Source of the DNA: Bacteroidetes bacterium CG12_big_fil_rev_8_21_14_0_65_60_17
GTDB taxonomy: Bacteria; Bacteroidota; Rhodothermia; Rhodothermales; UBA10348
NCBI GenBank assembly: GCA_002787815.1
Contig: PCUY01000043.1
Location: 121,657-154,064, forward strand
Length of the DNA stretch: 32,408 nucleotides
Direction of reading: 5' to 3'
Every line of letters begins with the position of its first letter. Positions within the stretch are counted from its first letter, which is position 1. The notes under the pieces are model-generated. The model ran no database searches and was not told the DNA's origin. It saw only the letters and a list, made by a program, of their open reading frames with translations. A program made the position numbers and the translations under genes. This document shows positions 6,902 to 15,998 of this stretch, one piece after another.

Positions 6902-9076
6902 ATGAGAAAACTGGCTACCACCTGGATGCTGCTGCTCGTTGCGGCGCTTGCCATCCAGACAACAAATGCACAGACTGTTGCAACCATTGCTGAAATCAAT
7001 ACCATCCCGCAGGACGGAATCGACGCCGCCAATGCGCTCGGCGGTGACATCACGTTCGACGACATCGTGGCCAACATCCGCTCCCCGTTCGAAGGCGAAA
7101 CGGTGCAGTTCACGGCCGTCGTGATATCCGACCCGCGCAACTCGGGACTTTCGAGTGTCAACTCCTCGACCGGCGAGCCGTCCCGTGTCCACTACTTCGT
7201 GCGCGATGTGGCAGCCGCGACGGACGGCTTTGACGGGCAGGTCATGCAGGTCGTGGATGGAAACTTCCGCGCCACGGGCTCGCTGAACCTGTTTGTAGGT
7301 GACGTAGTACGCTTCACGGGCGACATCGCCTACTTCGGTGTGGGCATCCAGTTCTCTCCCTCCAGTGTAGAGTTCCTGGGAACGTACCAGGACCAAGGCC
7401 TGCCAGCTTCGATTCTCGAGCCGCGGACCGTCACCCTTGCCGATCTCAATCAGCCCACGGGGGACAACCAGGGACGTGCCAACTGGGACAACTTCAATGC
7501 CCTCCATCAGGACTTCGTACGCATTGAAGGCGTCCAGGTATTTCAGTCCCCAAACCGGACAGATGACCGCCCCAACTGGGCTCTTCGGGACCTCTCGACA
7601 AGTGCTGTCATCTCAAACGATGATATATCACTGCAGTATCGCAACGACCGCACGGATTACCCGTCCGACTTCAACGCAACGAATGATTTCATAGCGCCGC
7701 CAGTAGGCGCCACGGTGAACGTACAGGGATTTGCACTTCTCAGGTCCAGTTTCGACCCATTCGGAATCGGTGATCCGGCGGTCGCGCTGATCAAAATAAC
7801 ACCCTGGGAAGATGCCGACCTCGTCGTTACGCAGTCGCCTCCAAACATCTCGAACATTGAACTGCCTTCCACGATACCGGGAAACAACCCGGTCACGATA
7901 ACTGCGAGTATTGTTCCGGACCAGACGCGGTCGCTTACGTCCGTCTCGCTTGACTACAGCACATCCGGCGGCGCCTCGGGCTCGGTTGCGGGCGTTGATG
8001 CAGGCAATGACACATGGACGTTCGAGATACCGGCACAGGCCGATCGCTCATTCGTGATTTTCACGATCAGTGCTACCGACAGTGAGGGTGCCGTTTCAAC
8101 GACTGTCGAGAACTCCTACCGGGTCCTGTTTGATGGTATTACGGCCGTGCGCGATATACAGGAGCCGGCCGCCGGATCCAGCAGCTCGCCCTTCGATCGG
8201 CTCGTGGCCGACATGGACCTTGAGGTAACCGTCATGACGGACCCCGCAACGGGCGTAATCGGGGCACAGGACGGAACCAGTCCATGGTCCGGCATCATCC
8301 TGAGCAGTTTCAACAATCCCTTGACGGCTGCCGGTGTAAACCAGGGCGACGTAATCCGGATCACAAACGCGGAGGTGCGTGAGAATTTTGGTCTGACGGA
8401 ACTTCGGAACTACACGTTCGATGTTGTCTCAACCGGCGGCGACATCTTCAATCCCATCGTGCTTCCAACGAGTGCACTCCAGGATTCAGACGTAGCCGAA
8501 TCGCTTGAGGGCATGTTCGTCCGTGTGGAAAACGTAACCGTGACGGCGACGAATGCGGATGCTCCGAGCGGACCATTCGGTGAATTCAACGTTTCCAACG
8601 GCACGGAAGACGATGCGCTCCGGGTGGACGATGCTTCCAGCAACGTATCATACGAGGGAGGTAATCCGGGTACCGTTTTCGCGGAAGGTGAAACGCTGGC
8701 ATTCGTACAGGGTACACTCTGGTTCTCGTTCAGCAACTTCAAACTGCAGCCTGGCAGCTTCGACGATATCGGCGAGGTCACGAACGTCGCCAATGAAGAC
8801 GATGTCCTGCCGCGCGTGACGTCGCTCCAGCAGAACTATCCGAACCCGTTCGCGGGTGAAACGGAAATCCGGTATGAGGTCGCAACCTCGGGACCGGTCA
8901 CGCTCGACGTATACGATGTGCTGGGACGCAAGGTGATGACGCTGGTCTCGGAAAACCAGACCGCCGGAGAACATTCGGCACGTTTCCAGGCGGACGGCAT
9001 GGCCGGTGGGCTCTACCTCTACCGCCTGCAGTCCGGTGAGAAAACCCTGACGCGCACCATGATGCTCGTCAAGTAA
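6902..9076 (+). CDS. T9SS-secreted protein with OB-fold-like nuclease-accessory domains
   Basis: A 724-residue secreted protein. The signal peptide (residues 1-23) ends at TTNAQ. Two regions resemble the OB-fold accessory domains of extracellular nucleases (YhcR/ExeM type): residues about 40-290, with EGETVQFTAVVISDP, VRIEGVQVF and VNVQGFALLRS, and residues about 410-630, with DLEVTVMTDPATGVIGAQDG, GVNQGDVIRITNAEV, MFVRVENVTV and FVQGTLWFS. Between them lies an Ig-like segment (about 315-405). The final 90 residues form a textbook type A sorting domain: LQQNYPNPFAGETEIRYEV, LDVYDVLGRKVMTLV, GGLYLYRLQSGEK and a C-terminal VK. No catalytic nuclease motif is visible here; the catalytic partner could be the phosphatase/nuclease-fold protein at 15999-17141. 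A GAGAG stretch just before the ATG could be a weak ribosome-binding site. The domain assignment is by pattern and should be checked with a profile search. Confidence 0.75.
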   Translation: MRKLATTWMLLLVAALAIQTTNAQTVATIAEINTIPQDGIDAANALGGDITFDDIVANIRSPFEGETVQFTAVVISDPRNSGLSSVNSSTGEPSRVHYFVRDVAAATDGFDGQVMQVVDGNFRATGSLNLFVGDVVRFTGDIAYFGVGIQFSPSSVEFLGTYQDQGLPASILEPRTVTLADLNQPTGDNQGRANWDNFNALHQDFVRIEGVQVFQSPNRTDDRPNWALRDLSTSAVISNDDISLQYRNDRTDYPSDFNATNDFIAPPVGATVNVQGFALLRSSFDPFGIGDPAVALIKITPWEDADLVVTQSPPNISNIELPSTIPGNNPVTITASIVPDQTRSLTSVSLDYSTSGGASGSVAGVDAGNDTWTFEIPAQADRSFVIFTISATDSEGAVSTTVENSYRVLFDGITAVRDIQEPAAGSSSSPFDRLVADMDLEVTVMTDPATGVIGAQDGTSPWSGIILSSFNNPLTAAGVNQGDVIRITNAEVRENFGLTELRNYTFDVVSTGGDIFNPIVLPTSALQDSDVAESLEGMFVRVENVTVTATNADAPSGPFGEFNVSNGTEDDALRVDDASSNVSYEGGNPGTVFAEGETLAFVQGTLWFSFSNFKLQPGSFDDIGEVTNVANEDDVLPRVTSLQQNYPNPFAGETEIRYEVATSGPVTLDVYDVLGRKVMTLVSENQTAGEHSARFQADGMAGGLYLYRLQSGEKTLTRTMMLVK

Positions 9077-9102
9077 CGCCTGCACAAGATGGAAGGATGT
9101 GA

Positions 9103-9130
9103 CCCTGGGGCGCCCTGCGGCGCCCCAGGG
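9103..9130 (+). terminator. Perfect GC-rich stem-loop, probable intrinsic terminator
   Basis: The arms CCCTGGGGCGCC (9103-9114) and GGCGCCCCAGGG (9119-9130) pair perfectly over 12 bp around a CTGC loop and are followed by CATTTCCTTT, a moderately T-rich tail. It sits 27 nt after the stop of the T9SS cargo gene. It splits the cluster into two transcription units, or thins transcription into the downstream genes. Because the hairpin lies inside the longest open frame of the next gene (GTG at 9099), it also argues that the gene starts further downstream. Confidence 0.75.
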
Positions 9131-9170
9131 CATTTCCTTTACCTCGACCACAGACCGAAGTCGTTCAACC

Positions 9171-10811
9171 TTGTCCGATCACGCATCATTTTCCTCCCAC
9201 AGGCCATGGACCCTGACCGCCTTGTCAGTGGCCCTGCTTTTTGGAGCCTCACTTTTCGGCTGTGACAGCGATTTCAAGGGCAGTGCGCTCGAAAACCTGC
9301 CACCGAACACGGCACTCAGCGTGCGGGACGAATCGCTTGTCGACAACCTGGCGGATGACAACCGACTGCTGTCAACGCTGCGCCTCTCATGGTCAGGTGA
9401 CGATCCGGACGGCTTCGTAATCGGGTTCGACGTACGCGTCTTTCCTGCAACATCGAGTCCGGACAGCGAGGACCTGTGGGTATTCACGACGCGCAACGAT
9501 TCCCTCCTCCTGCTCCCCCTTCCCTCCGGGGAATCCATCGCCGACGTGGTCGTGGAAGTACGCGCCGTCGACAACGAAGGAGCCAAAGATCCCACACCGG
9601 CGCGCAGCGTCTTCCCCATCCAGAATTCGCCACCCACAATCCGATTCAGCCAGTTCGAACTGCCGCCTGACACGACCTTTCCGGTCGTGAGTTTTGCCTA
9701 CGTGCCTGACGACCCGGATGGCATACAGAACCTGCAGTCTGTCGGCGTGAGCCTCAATGACAGTACCTCGTTCGTCGAGATACCACCCGAATTTGATTTC
9801 GTGACCCTGGTTGGAGATCAGAACCAGGTCGCTACCGCCGACGAAGTGGATGCGCGCCTGTTTCTGGGCCGGGGTGTGGAGGCCACGTCACTCGTGGTCC
9901 CCGGTATGCGTCTTGACGCAGACAATACATTCTACATCCGGACAACCGACCAAGCCGACACCACAAGTACCATAGAGCGCTTTACCTGGCGCGTGAAGCG
10001 GAACGCATCGGACATCCTCTATGTGAATGACTACCGGCTTTCCACCAATCAAGACGTAAAGAATTACCACCTCGATATTCTGGCCCAGTTCCTGCCCCCC
10101 GGTATGCCCGTCGACACGTGGGACATATCAGAGCCCTTCACGACGGGCTCGTCCGGAACCGTGCCGCGCTCTTCCGCGCTGCCGCCTGTTGCCGAGCCCA
10201 TGCTCCGGCTGACGCTATCGCTCTACCGGTTCATCTATTGGGTATCGACCAGCACGACGGGCAATGTCGGAACAGACAATATGCCCTTCGTTGCCCCCGC
10301 CATGGCTGAATTCTTCGGGAATGGCGGCAAAATGCTCGTACACAGCCCGGTGAACGTACCCACTGTGGATACGGATTTCACAGACAACGCCGCCGTGCTG
10401 CTGCTCCCACTTTCTGAACCCCTGGTACTTCCCGATTCCGTGCGCCGGCTCGAACTGGCCAGTGGTGCGCCCGTTACGCCTACTGCAACAGGCACATCAC
10501 TGGGCCTCCCGGCCCTCGAATCCAGCCGCTTTTTCATCAACCTGCGTCCGTATCGTTCCACAGGCGCCAACATTGAATCCCTCTACACCGGTGCATTCCG
10601 CTTCCGCTCGGCCAGTGGGGGCAGTGGCGACTGGACGGACCCGAACACGGTCGCATCCATCAGTGCCGACCGGCGCATTGCGCTCATGGCACTACCGCTC
10701 GTCAATGATCTGAACAGCACCGAGAATTTCACTGCGCCCGGAGACACCGATCCGGCGGGTCTACTCGTCGTGCACGCGCTTCTTCGCGCCCTGGAATTTC
10801 CAAGTCGATGA
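9171..10811 (+). CDS. Lipoprotein with Ig-like repeats and a GATase-like C-terminal fold (unknown function)
   Basis: A 546-residue lipoprotein. From the TTG at 9171 the signal peptide has a basic HRPW n-region and a lipobox, L28-F-G-C31-D. Two Ig/fibronectin-like domains follow (about residues 45-150 and 155-285), with SWSGDDPDGFVIGFDVRV and VEVRAVDNEGAKDPTPA, the type of repeat seen in Bacteroidota surface proteins. The C-terminal half (from about 285) starts DILYVNDYR and contains RFIYWVS, AEFFGNGGKMLVHSP and a final LLVVHALLRALEF. This is the strand/helix rhythm of a class I glutamine-amidotransferase-like fold, with no obvious Cys nucleophile, so probably non-catalytic. The longer open frame from GTG 9099 runs through the terminator hairpin, so I prefer the TTG start. 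It is coupled by a 4-nt ATGA overlap to the TonB-dependent receptor gene, so it may be that receptor's surface partner. Confidence 0.72.
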   Translation: MSDHASFSSHRPWTLTALSVALLFGASLFGCDSDFKGSALENLPPNTALSVRDESLVDNLADDNRLLSTLRLSWSGDDPDGFVIGFDVRVFPATSSPDSEDLWVFTTRNDSLLLLPLPSGESIADVVVEVRAVDNEGAKDPTPARSVFPIQNSPPTIRFSQFELPPDTTFPVVSFAYVPDDPDGIQNLQSVGVSLNDSTSFVEIPPEFDFVTLVGDQNQVATADEVDARLFLGRGVEATSLVVPGMRLDADNTFYIRTTDQADTTSTIERFTWRVKRNASDILYVNDYRLSTNQDVKNYHLDILAQFLPPGMPVDTWDISEPFTTGSSGTVPRSSALPPVAEPMLRLTLSLYRFIYWVSTSTTGNVGTDNMPFVAPAMAEFFGNGGKMLVHSPVNVPTVDTDFTDNAAVLLLPLSEPLVLPDSVRRLELASGAPVTPTATGTSLGLPALESSRFFINLRPYRSTGANIESLYTGAFRFRSASGGSGDWTDPNTVASISADRRIALMALPLVNDLNSTENFTAPGDTDPAGLLVVHALLRALEFPSR

Positions 10812-13717
10812 TGACAAGATACCTGTTCCTCACGGCCGTATTTCTCCTGGCCGGTTTACATGAAAGCCTGGCCCAGGGCTCCCTGGTCGGACGCGTAATC
10901 GACACCGAGTTCAACGACCCGCTGATTGGCGTGAACATCATTGTAACGGGCACGACGAGTGGCGCCGCGACGGACGCGGATGGACGCTACCGGATAGACA
11001 ATCTGCGAGCCGGACAGTATTCGGTCCGTATTTCCTATATCGGATTTGAGACGAAGCTTTTCACGGAGGTGCAGATACGCGACGGTGAGGAAACCGTGCT
11101 CAACGTGGAGCTCGGAGAAGCCGTGCTTTCGACGGAAGACGAGGTGGTTATCATCGGTGAGCGTCCCCTTGTGGACGTCGAGGAATCGGCCTCCACAACG
11201 CGAATGACGCGCGAGCAGCTCGAGGCCGCGCCGCTCCGCGACGTCCAGGATGCGGTCTCCTCACAGGTGGGAATCATGCAGGATCCAACCGGACTTTACA
11301 TCCGGGGCGGCCGTGCCAATGAAACCGGATTCATTGTGGATGGCGTATCGGCGAAGGATCCGCTCGCCGGAACGGGCTTCGGACTCGACCTGGGATCCAA
11401 TTCCTTTCAGTCCATCGAAGTGACCACAGGTGGCCTGGGCGCGGAGTTCGGAGACGTCACGTCAGGCGTCGTGAGCGTGCAGACGCAGGATGGCACGGAC
11501 ACCTTCCAGGGCTTTTTCAACCACAAGCGCGACCACCTGGGCTTCAATGACGATGCCGCATCCAATTTCAGGGAGGAGGTATTCGAATTCAATCTGAGTG
11601 GTCCCATCGTCCGTGGTAAACTGCGCTTCTTTCTGTCCGGACAGGTGCAGCTTTCCGACGGTTTCACACGCCAGGAATCCACGCCCGAACAGGTCCGCAC
11701 CTCTCTCCTCGACGGAACATTTCTCCTGCCCCGTACGGGAAACCGCTGGAACGGCATCTCCAAGCTCACCTATGAGTTGAGACCGGGAATGAAGCTCCAA
11801 GGTTCGTACCAGCGCTCGTTCACCGTGAACCAGAATACACGCATGCTCCAGGTGACCGGGAACGACGCCATCGTCCAGCCCGGTTTCCAGTATGCCTTCA
11901 TTCTGGATCCAGACAATGCCAATACCTACGCACACGACAATATTATATCGTACGTCAAGTGGTCCCATGTGCTCGGAGACCGCTCTTTCTATGATATCCA
12001 GGTCTCACGGCTCTTCACCCGGCTCCGGGCGGATGCCAACGGCAGACGGTGGCGGCCCGAGGCGGTCACATCCGAGCTCGACCCGGCCAGCATTGTGACA
12101 TTTCCGCCGAATATTTTCGTGGACAACGACGGCGAGCCCCTGGACCCGAATGCGCTTTTCGTTCTTCCTGGTCCCGGTTTGGTCAACAATGGAGGAATTG
12201 CAACGCAGTTCCATGACCATTTTGCAGAAGAATGGACAGCCCGGCTCTCCTACACGAGGTTTTCCGTATCCAAAAATCACCAGACCAACATCGGTCTGGA
12301 AATGAAATTCAACGACTACCAGTGGATTGATGTCATTCGTCCGTGGGTCGGCGCACCCATCGGCTCCGACACCGAGGGCACGAGCACGAACCGCCTGGGT
12401 GAGTCTTCTGACATCTGGCGCGTCAAACCAAGGCGTGGCGGGCTCTGGGTAAGCCACCAGATCCGCTTCCGCGGGCTTGTGGCCAACCTCGGAACGCGCC
12501 TCGAATACTGGTCTCCCGGCAAATACGTGGATGACCTGATCGACGACCCGCAGGCGCCCATTCTGGACAGCGTCCGGGATTCCTACAGAGACGGTACGGT
12601 CAATGTGTTCGGACTGGCCACCAAGTTCCGAATGCTCCCAAAAGTACGCGTTTCCTTCCCCATCCAGGAGAACCGGGTGCTCTTTTTCAACTACGGCCAC
12701 TCGACCATCCTGCCGCACCCGACCTTCGTCTACACGGGCCTGGATCCCTTCTTCCAGGATCGATCGTTCTTCTCGGACCTTGGAAACCCGGATCTGGATC
12801 CCGAAGTCGACATCAGTTACGAACTGGGCCTGCGCACGCAGTTCACCAGTAACGACGTGCTCACGTTGACGGGGTTCTGGCGGGACAAGTTTGACTTCAT
12901 TACCGTGCAGAATGTGACCGTGAAGGATCCGACCGGAAGGGACGTCACACGTGCATTCCGCATCAACGGAGACTTCGCGCGCGTGCGCGGCATTGAGGCG
13001 AGTTACCTGAAACGCATTCGCCAGTCGTTCCAGGGACAGGTATCGGCTTCCTATTCACGCGCAACCGGACTGAGCTCAACGAACAATGACGCTCTCAGTC
13101 AATTCCTGGCGGACGGCGACATCGACAACACATTTGAAACGCCACTTGCCTGGGACCGGCCGGTCGATATCAAGGCGAGCGTTACCTATTCGTACGACAA
13201 GGCATCACCACTGGGTGGCGTACCGGGGCTCAATAAATTCCGGGTATTCCTCTCTACCACCTGGCGGAGCGGCCAACGCTTCACGCCGGTCGAATTCCGG
13301 GGCAACCAGATCAACCCGTTCACGGGAGAGGCCGACTGGCGCCCCATTTATGAGCGCGTCCAGGACCCGGCTGAGCGCTTCTCGGAGATCGGCGACGCCT
13401 GGTGGTGGTTCGACCTCAATGCACAGCGCACGGTGCCCGTGGCGGGCACGAACGTGGTATTCACCCTGGAGGTCACGAACCTCTTCAACCAGTCGAACAG
13501 CATTATAGTGAATCCGGTGACGGGTAAAGCTTTCCCTGATATCGACCCGAACAGCATAGACATGACAGCGCTGCGGGGTAACCGTGATTTTGACGTTCCC
13601 ACGGGAACGCGTGATCTCCGGTTCGATGATCCCGATTCGGGCGGCCTGCCTCCCCTCAACCCGGCGCGGTTTCTGCCTCAACGCCACATCGTCCTGGGGG
13701 TGGCCTTCCGATTCTGA
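10808..13717 (+). CDS. TonB-dependent outer-membrane receptor with carboxypeptidase-regulatory-like domain
   Basis: A 969-residue outer-membrane protein. The signal peptide is residues 1-23 (ends SLAQ). A carboxypeptidase-regulatory-like beta-sandwich (about 25-105) contains GRVIDTEFNDPLIGVNIIVTG and DADGRYRIDNLRAG. The plug domain (about 115-235) has TREQLEAAPLRDVQDAVSSQ, YIRGGRANETGFIVDGV and SIEVTTGGLGAEFGDVTSG. A long beta-barrel ends in VLGVAFRF with the usual C-terminal Phe. It should take up a large or scarce substrate using TonB energy; the substrate cannot be read from the sequence. No SusD gene is next to it; instead the gene sits between an unrelated lipoprotein (ATGA overlap) and a PorV-like protein (1-nt overlap), an arrangement pointing to surface secretion or scaffolding as much as sugar uptake. 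Confidence 0.93.
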   Translation: MMTRYLFLTAVFLLAGLHESLAQGSLVGRVIDTEFNDPLIGVNIIVTGTTSGAATDADGRYRIDNLRAGQYSVRISYIGFETKLFTEVQIRDGEETVLNVELGEAVLSTEDEVVIIGERPLVDVEESASTTRMTREQLEAAPLRDVQDAVSSQVGIMQDPTGLYIRGGRANETGFIVDGVSAKDPLAGTGFGLDLGSNSFQSIEVTTGGLGAEFGDVTSGVVSVQTQDGTDTFQGFFNHKRDHLGFNDDAASNFREEVFEFNLSGPIVRGKLRFFLSGQVQLSDGFTRQESTPEQVRTSLLDGTFLLPRTGNRWNGISKLTYELRPGMKLQGSYQRSFTVNQNTRMLQVTGNDAIVQPGFQYAFILDPDNANTYAHDNIISYVKWSHVLGDRSFYDIQVSRLFTRLRADANGRRWRPEAVTSELDPASIVTFPPNIFVDNDGEPLDPNALFVLPGPGLVNNGGIATQFHDHFAEEWTARLSYTRFSVSKNHQTNIGLEMKFNDYQWIDVIRPWVGAPIGSDTEGTSTNRLGESSDIWRVKPRRGGLWVSHQIRFRGLVANLGTRLEYWSPGKYVDDLIDDPQAPILDSVRDSYRDGTVNVFGLATKFRMLPKVRVSFPIQENRVLFFNYGHSTILPHPTFVYTGLDPFFQDRSFFSDLGNPDLDPEVDISYELGLRTQFTSNDVLTLTGFWRDKFDFITVQNVTVKDPTGRDVTRAFRINGDFARVRGIEASYLKRIRQSFQGQVSASYSRATGLSSTNNDALSQFLADGDIDNTFETPLAWDRPVDIKASVTYSYDKASPLGGVPGLNKFRVFLSTTWRSGQRFTPVEFRGNQINPFTGEADWRPIYERVQDPAERFSEIGDAWWWFDLNAQRTVPVAGTNVVFTLEVTNLFNQSNSIIVNPVTGKAFPDIDPNSIDMTALRGNRDFDVPTGTRDLRFDDPDSGGLPPLNPARFLPQRHIVLGVAFRF

Positions 13718-14736
13718 TGCTACAGATCCGATCATTTCTCCTGCTGCTGGGCCTGCTGTTGGCAGCGGCCAGTACAAATACGACAAGCGCACAGCTGCTT
13801 CCGTCCCTGGGTGACGAACGCGCCGGTACGTCCGGCTTCCAGTTCCTCAAAATCCCGGTCGATGCCCGAAGTGCGGCTCTCGGCCAGACCGTTGTGGCCT
13901 CTGCGTCCGATGTGGGTGCCATTTTCTGGAACCCCGCCCTTGTAGCACAGTCCCCGGGCATCCAGGCTGGCTTCTTTCACACGGAATATTTCGCCGATGT
14001 CGTACTTGACTACGCGGGCATCATCTATCCCATCCCAGGAACGAACATGGCCATCGCATCGAGCATCCAGACCATGGATTCGGGCGAGATGGACGTAACC
14101 ACCGAATTCCAGCCATTCGGAACCGGTCAAACGTTTGAGCTGCGGGATCTCGCCCTGGGCGTCACATTCTCACAGCAGTTGACCGACCTTTTTTCCTATG
14201 GGGTCACGTCAAAATACATTCGTGAGAGCGTCGCAGGGCTCACGACCAACACGGTTGTATTCGATGTCGGCTTCTTTTACGCCGTAGGCGCCACGGGACT
14301 GGACCTGGCCGTCTCCGTACGCAACTTCGGTGTCGACGGACGGCCGGACGGTACCATCGAACGCACGGTCATAGGCCCCAACCCCACCGTACAGGAAACC
14401 GACTTCGAGTCCATCACGCCACCGACCACGTTTCACATGGGTGCCATGTACGAGCTCCTGAGGGACCGTCCGGACCACATGGTGCAGATCTCGGCGCAAC
14501 TCAACAATCCGAATGACAACGCGGAAAACTGGAATGTTGGCCTTGAGTATGGTTGGGACGACCTGCTTTTTTTGCGCACGGGATATCGCTTCGCCATCGA
14601 GGAATTTGAAACACCGAGCTTCGGTGTGGGCCTCAAACTGCCCATCTCCGGCCCTGATCTTCGATTCGACTACGGCTTCAATCGGCTCGATCGCCTTGGA
14701 AACGTAAATCGCGTAGGCCTGAACCTGACGCTGTGA
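13717..14736 (+). CDS. PorV/PorQ-family outer-membrane protein
   Basis: A 339-residue outer-membrane beta-barrel of the PorV/PorQ (UPF0164/FadL-like) family. The signal peptide is about residues 1-26. The family signature follows: GTSGFQFLKIPVDARSAALG (about 36-55), then ASDVGAIFWNPALVA (about 68-82), and a series of alternating strands to a final FNRLDRLGNVNRVGLNLTL. In type IX secretion, PorV shuttles cargo from the translocon to the attachment complex and recognises C-terminal sorting domains. Its position in one operon with several T9SS cargo proteins suggests a cargo-specific PorV-like shuttle, but this genome may also hold a separate core porV, so this may be a paralogue. Its ATG overlaps the receptor stop in TGATG. 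Confidence 0.88.
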   Translation: MLQIRSFLLLLGLLLAAASTNTTSAQLLPSLGDERAGTSGFQFLKIPVDARSAALGQTVVASASDVGAIFWNPALVAQSPGIQAGFFHTEYFADVVLDYAGIIYPIPGTNMAIASSIQTMDSGEMDVTTEFQPFGTGQTFELRDLALGVTFSQQLTDLFSYGVTSKYIRESVAGLTTNTVVFDVGFFYAVGATGLDLAVSVRNFGVDGRPDGTIERTVIGPNPTVQETDFESITPPTTFHMGAMYELLRDRPDHMVQISAQLNNPNDNAENWNVGLEYGWDDLLFLRTGYRFAIEEFETPSFGVGLKLPISGPDLRFDYGFNRLDRLGNVNRVGLNLTL

Positions 14737-15989
14737 TGAGAACAAGAACCTTTTTTCTGCTGCCGCTGCTTTTCCTGGGCGTCCTACTGGCCGGGTGCGA
14801 CAGTCTGTTCGGCTCAAAGGACGATGCCGTAACGGACGAAATTTTCGATGCCGGTCGCGCCGAGCCATCGCTCATCAACGAGGTTGAGTACGTTCCCCTC
14901 TTCCCGTTCTTTACCCAGGGGTTCTCCGGGACATTTACTTCGCCCAGGGATGTCTACGTGGGATACGACGAACTGATCTACGTGGCAGACGATGACGGCG
15001 TTCACATCCTGGATCTTTCCGGTCGCGCCGCGGCCCTGATCGCCATTCCGGGAGGTGCCACGAGCGTCATACAGGATCGGCGGATGCACCTGTATGTGAC
15101 AGCGCGGCGCGACACGGTGCTCGCCGGGGAGTCCTGGAATTTGCCTGTGGTCTATCGCTTCGATGGCATTTCGAGTGGATCGCCCCGCATGGCCGATATC
15201 ATCTGGCACCCGTTCGACGATGATTCACGACGGTTCAACCGCCCCGACCCCGTTCCGTCGGACGAGGATGTTGCCTTCACCAGTGTCGGAGTGCTGCCTG
15301 ACAACAATGTCTATATCTCGCGTACCGGCCCCGTCAATGACTCCGGATCAATCCTCCTTCCACACAATATCATCCTCGAATTCAGGCCCGACGGCTCTCC
15401 CCGACAGGCCCTGATATCCCTCAGCCCGACCAACCCGAGTCTCAGGAGCGCTGTGTATCCATCTACGGTCACCACGTTCGTGCATCCGCCACAACGAGCA
15501 TTTTTTGGCACCGACCGCCACTTCCTCGTCGGTCAGACTCCCGGACCAGCGGGTGGTGGCCCCCTCCGCTTCTCGGCCCTTTCCATCCGCGTCGTTGACA
15601 CGCCGAATGGAACGGAATTCCAACCTGATGCTCAGAAGCTGCAAATCACGTTCAACCCGGAGGCCGGCAACTCCTTCCTCTATGATGAATTCAAATTCGA
15701 CCGCGTGGGTGACATCACGGTTGCCATGGATGGCACTAATTTCATTTTCGTGGTCGACGCGGGGGCCGACAGTCTGCACGTGTTCACAGGCCAGGGAGTG
15801 GAAGGGGTGAGCCCCCCTCCAGGCTCATCAAGCACATTGCCCGTGAACGTATCCTTTGGAGGCTCGGGAGACGGCTCCGGTCAATTCAATAACCCCCTCG
15901 GAGTAGCCTACTTTAAACGCATCGTGTACGTGGCCGACACTGGAAACAACCGTATATCCCGTTTTCGCCTGAATACGGACTTCGAGTAA
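14736..15989 (+). CDS. NHL/beta-propeller-like lipoprotein
   Basis: A 417-residue putative lipoprotein. From the ATG at 14736, a lipoprotein signal with L18-A-G-C21-D is clear; the GTG one codon upstream would also work, but the ATG gives the same TGATG coupling as the preceding gene pair. Repeated segments such as SPRDVYVGYDELIYVADDDGVHILDLSG, DITVAMDGTNFIFVVDAG and NNPLGVAYFKRIVYVADTGNNRISRF are the NHL/SMP-30 type of propeller blade, probably four to six blades. Such lipoproteins act as surface binding scaffolds. Being last in the tightly overlapping block (9171-15989), it may join the receptor and PorV-like protein in an outer-membrane complex. Function is inferred only from fold and position. 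Confidence 0.8.
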   Translation: MRTRTFFLLPLLFLGVLLAGCDSLFGSKDDAVTDEIFDAGRAEPSLINEVEYVPLFPFFTQGFSGTFTSPRDVYVGYDELIYVADDDGVHILDLSGRAAALIAIPGGATSVIQDRRMHLYVTARRDTVLAGESWNLPVVYRFDGISSGSPRMADIIWHPFDDDSRRFNRPDPVPSDEDVAFTSVGVLPDNNVYISRTGPVNDSGSILLPHNIILEFRPDGSPRQALISLSPTNPSLRSAVYPSTVTTFVHPPQRAFFGTDRHFLVGQTPGPAGGGPLRFSALSIRVVDTPNGTEFQPDAQKLQITFNPEAGNSFLYDEFKFDRVGDITVAMDGTNFIFVVDAGADSLHVFTGQGVEGVSPPPGSSSTLPVNVSFGGSGDGSGQFNNPLGVAYFKRIVYVADTGNNRISRFRLNTDFE

Positions 15990-15998
15990 GGTATATCC

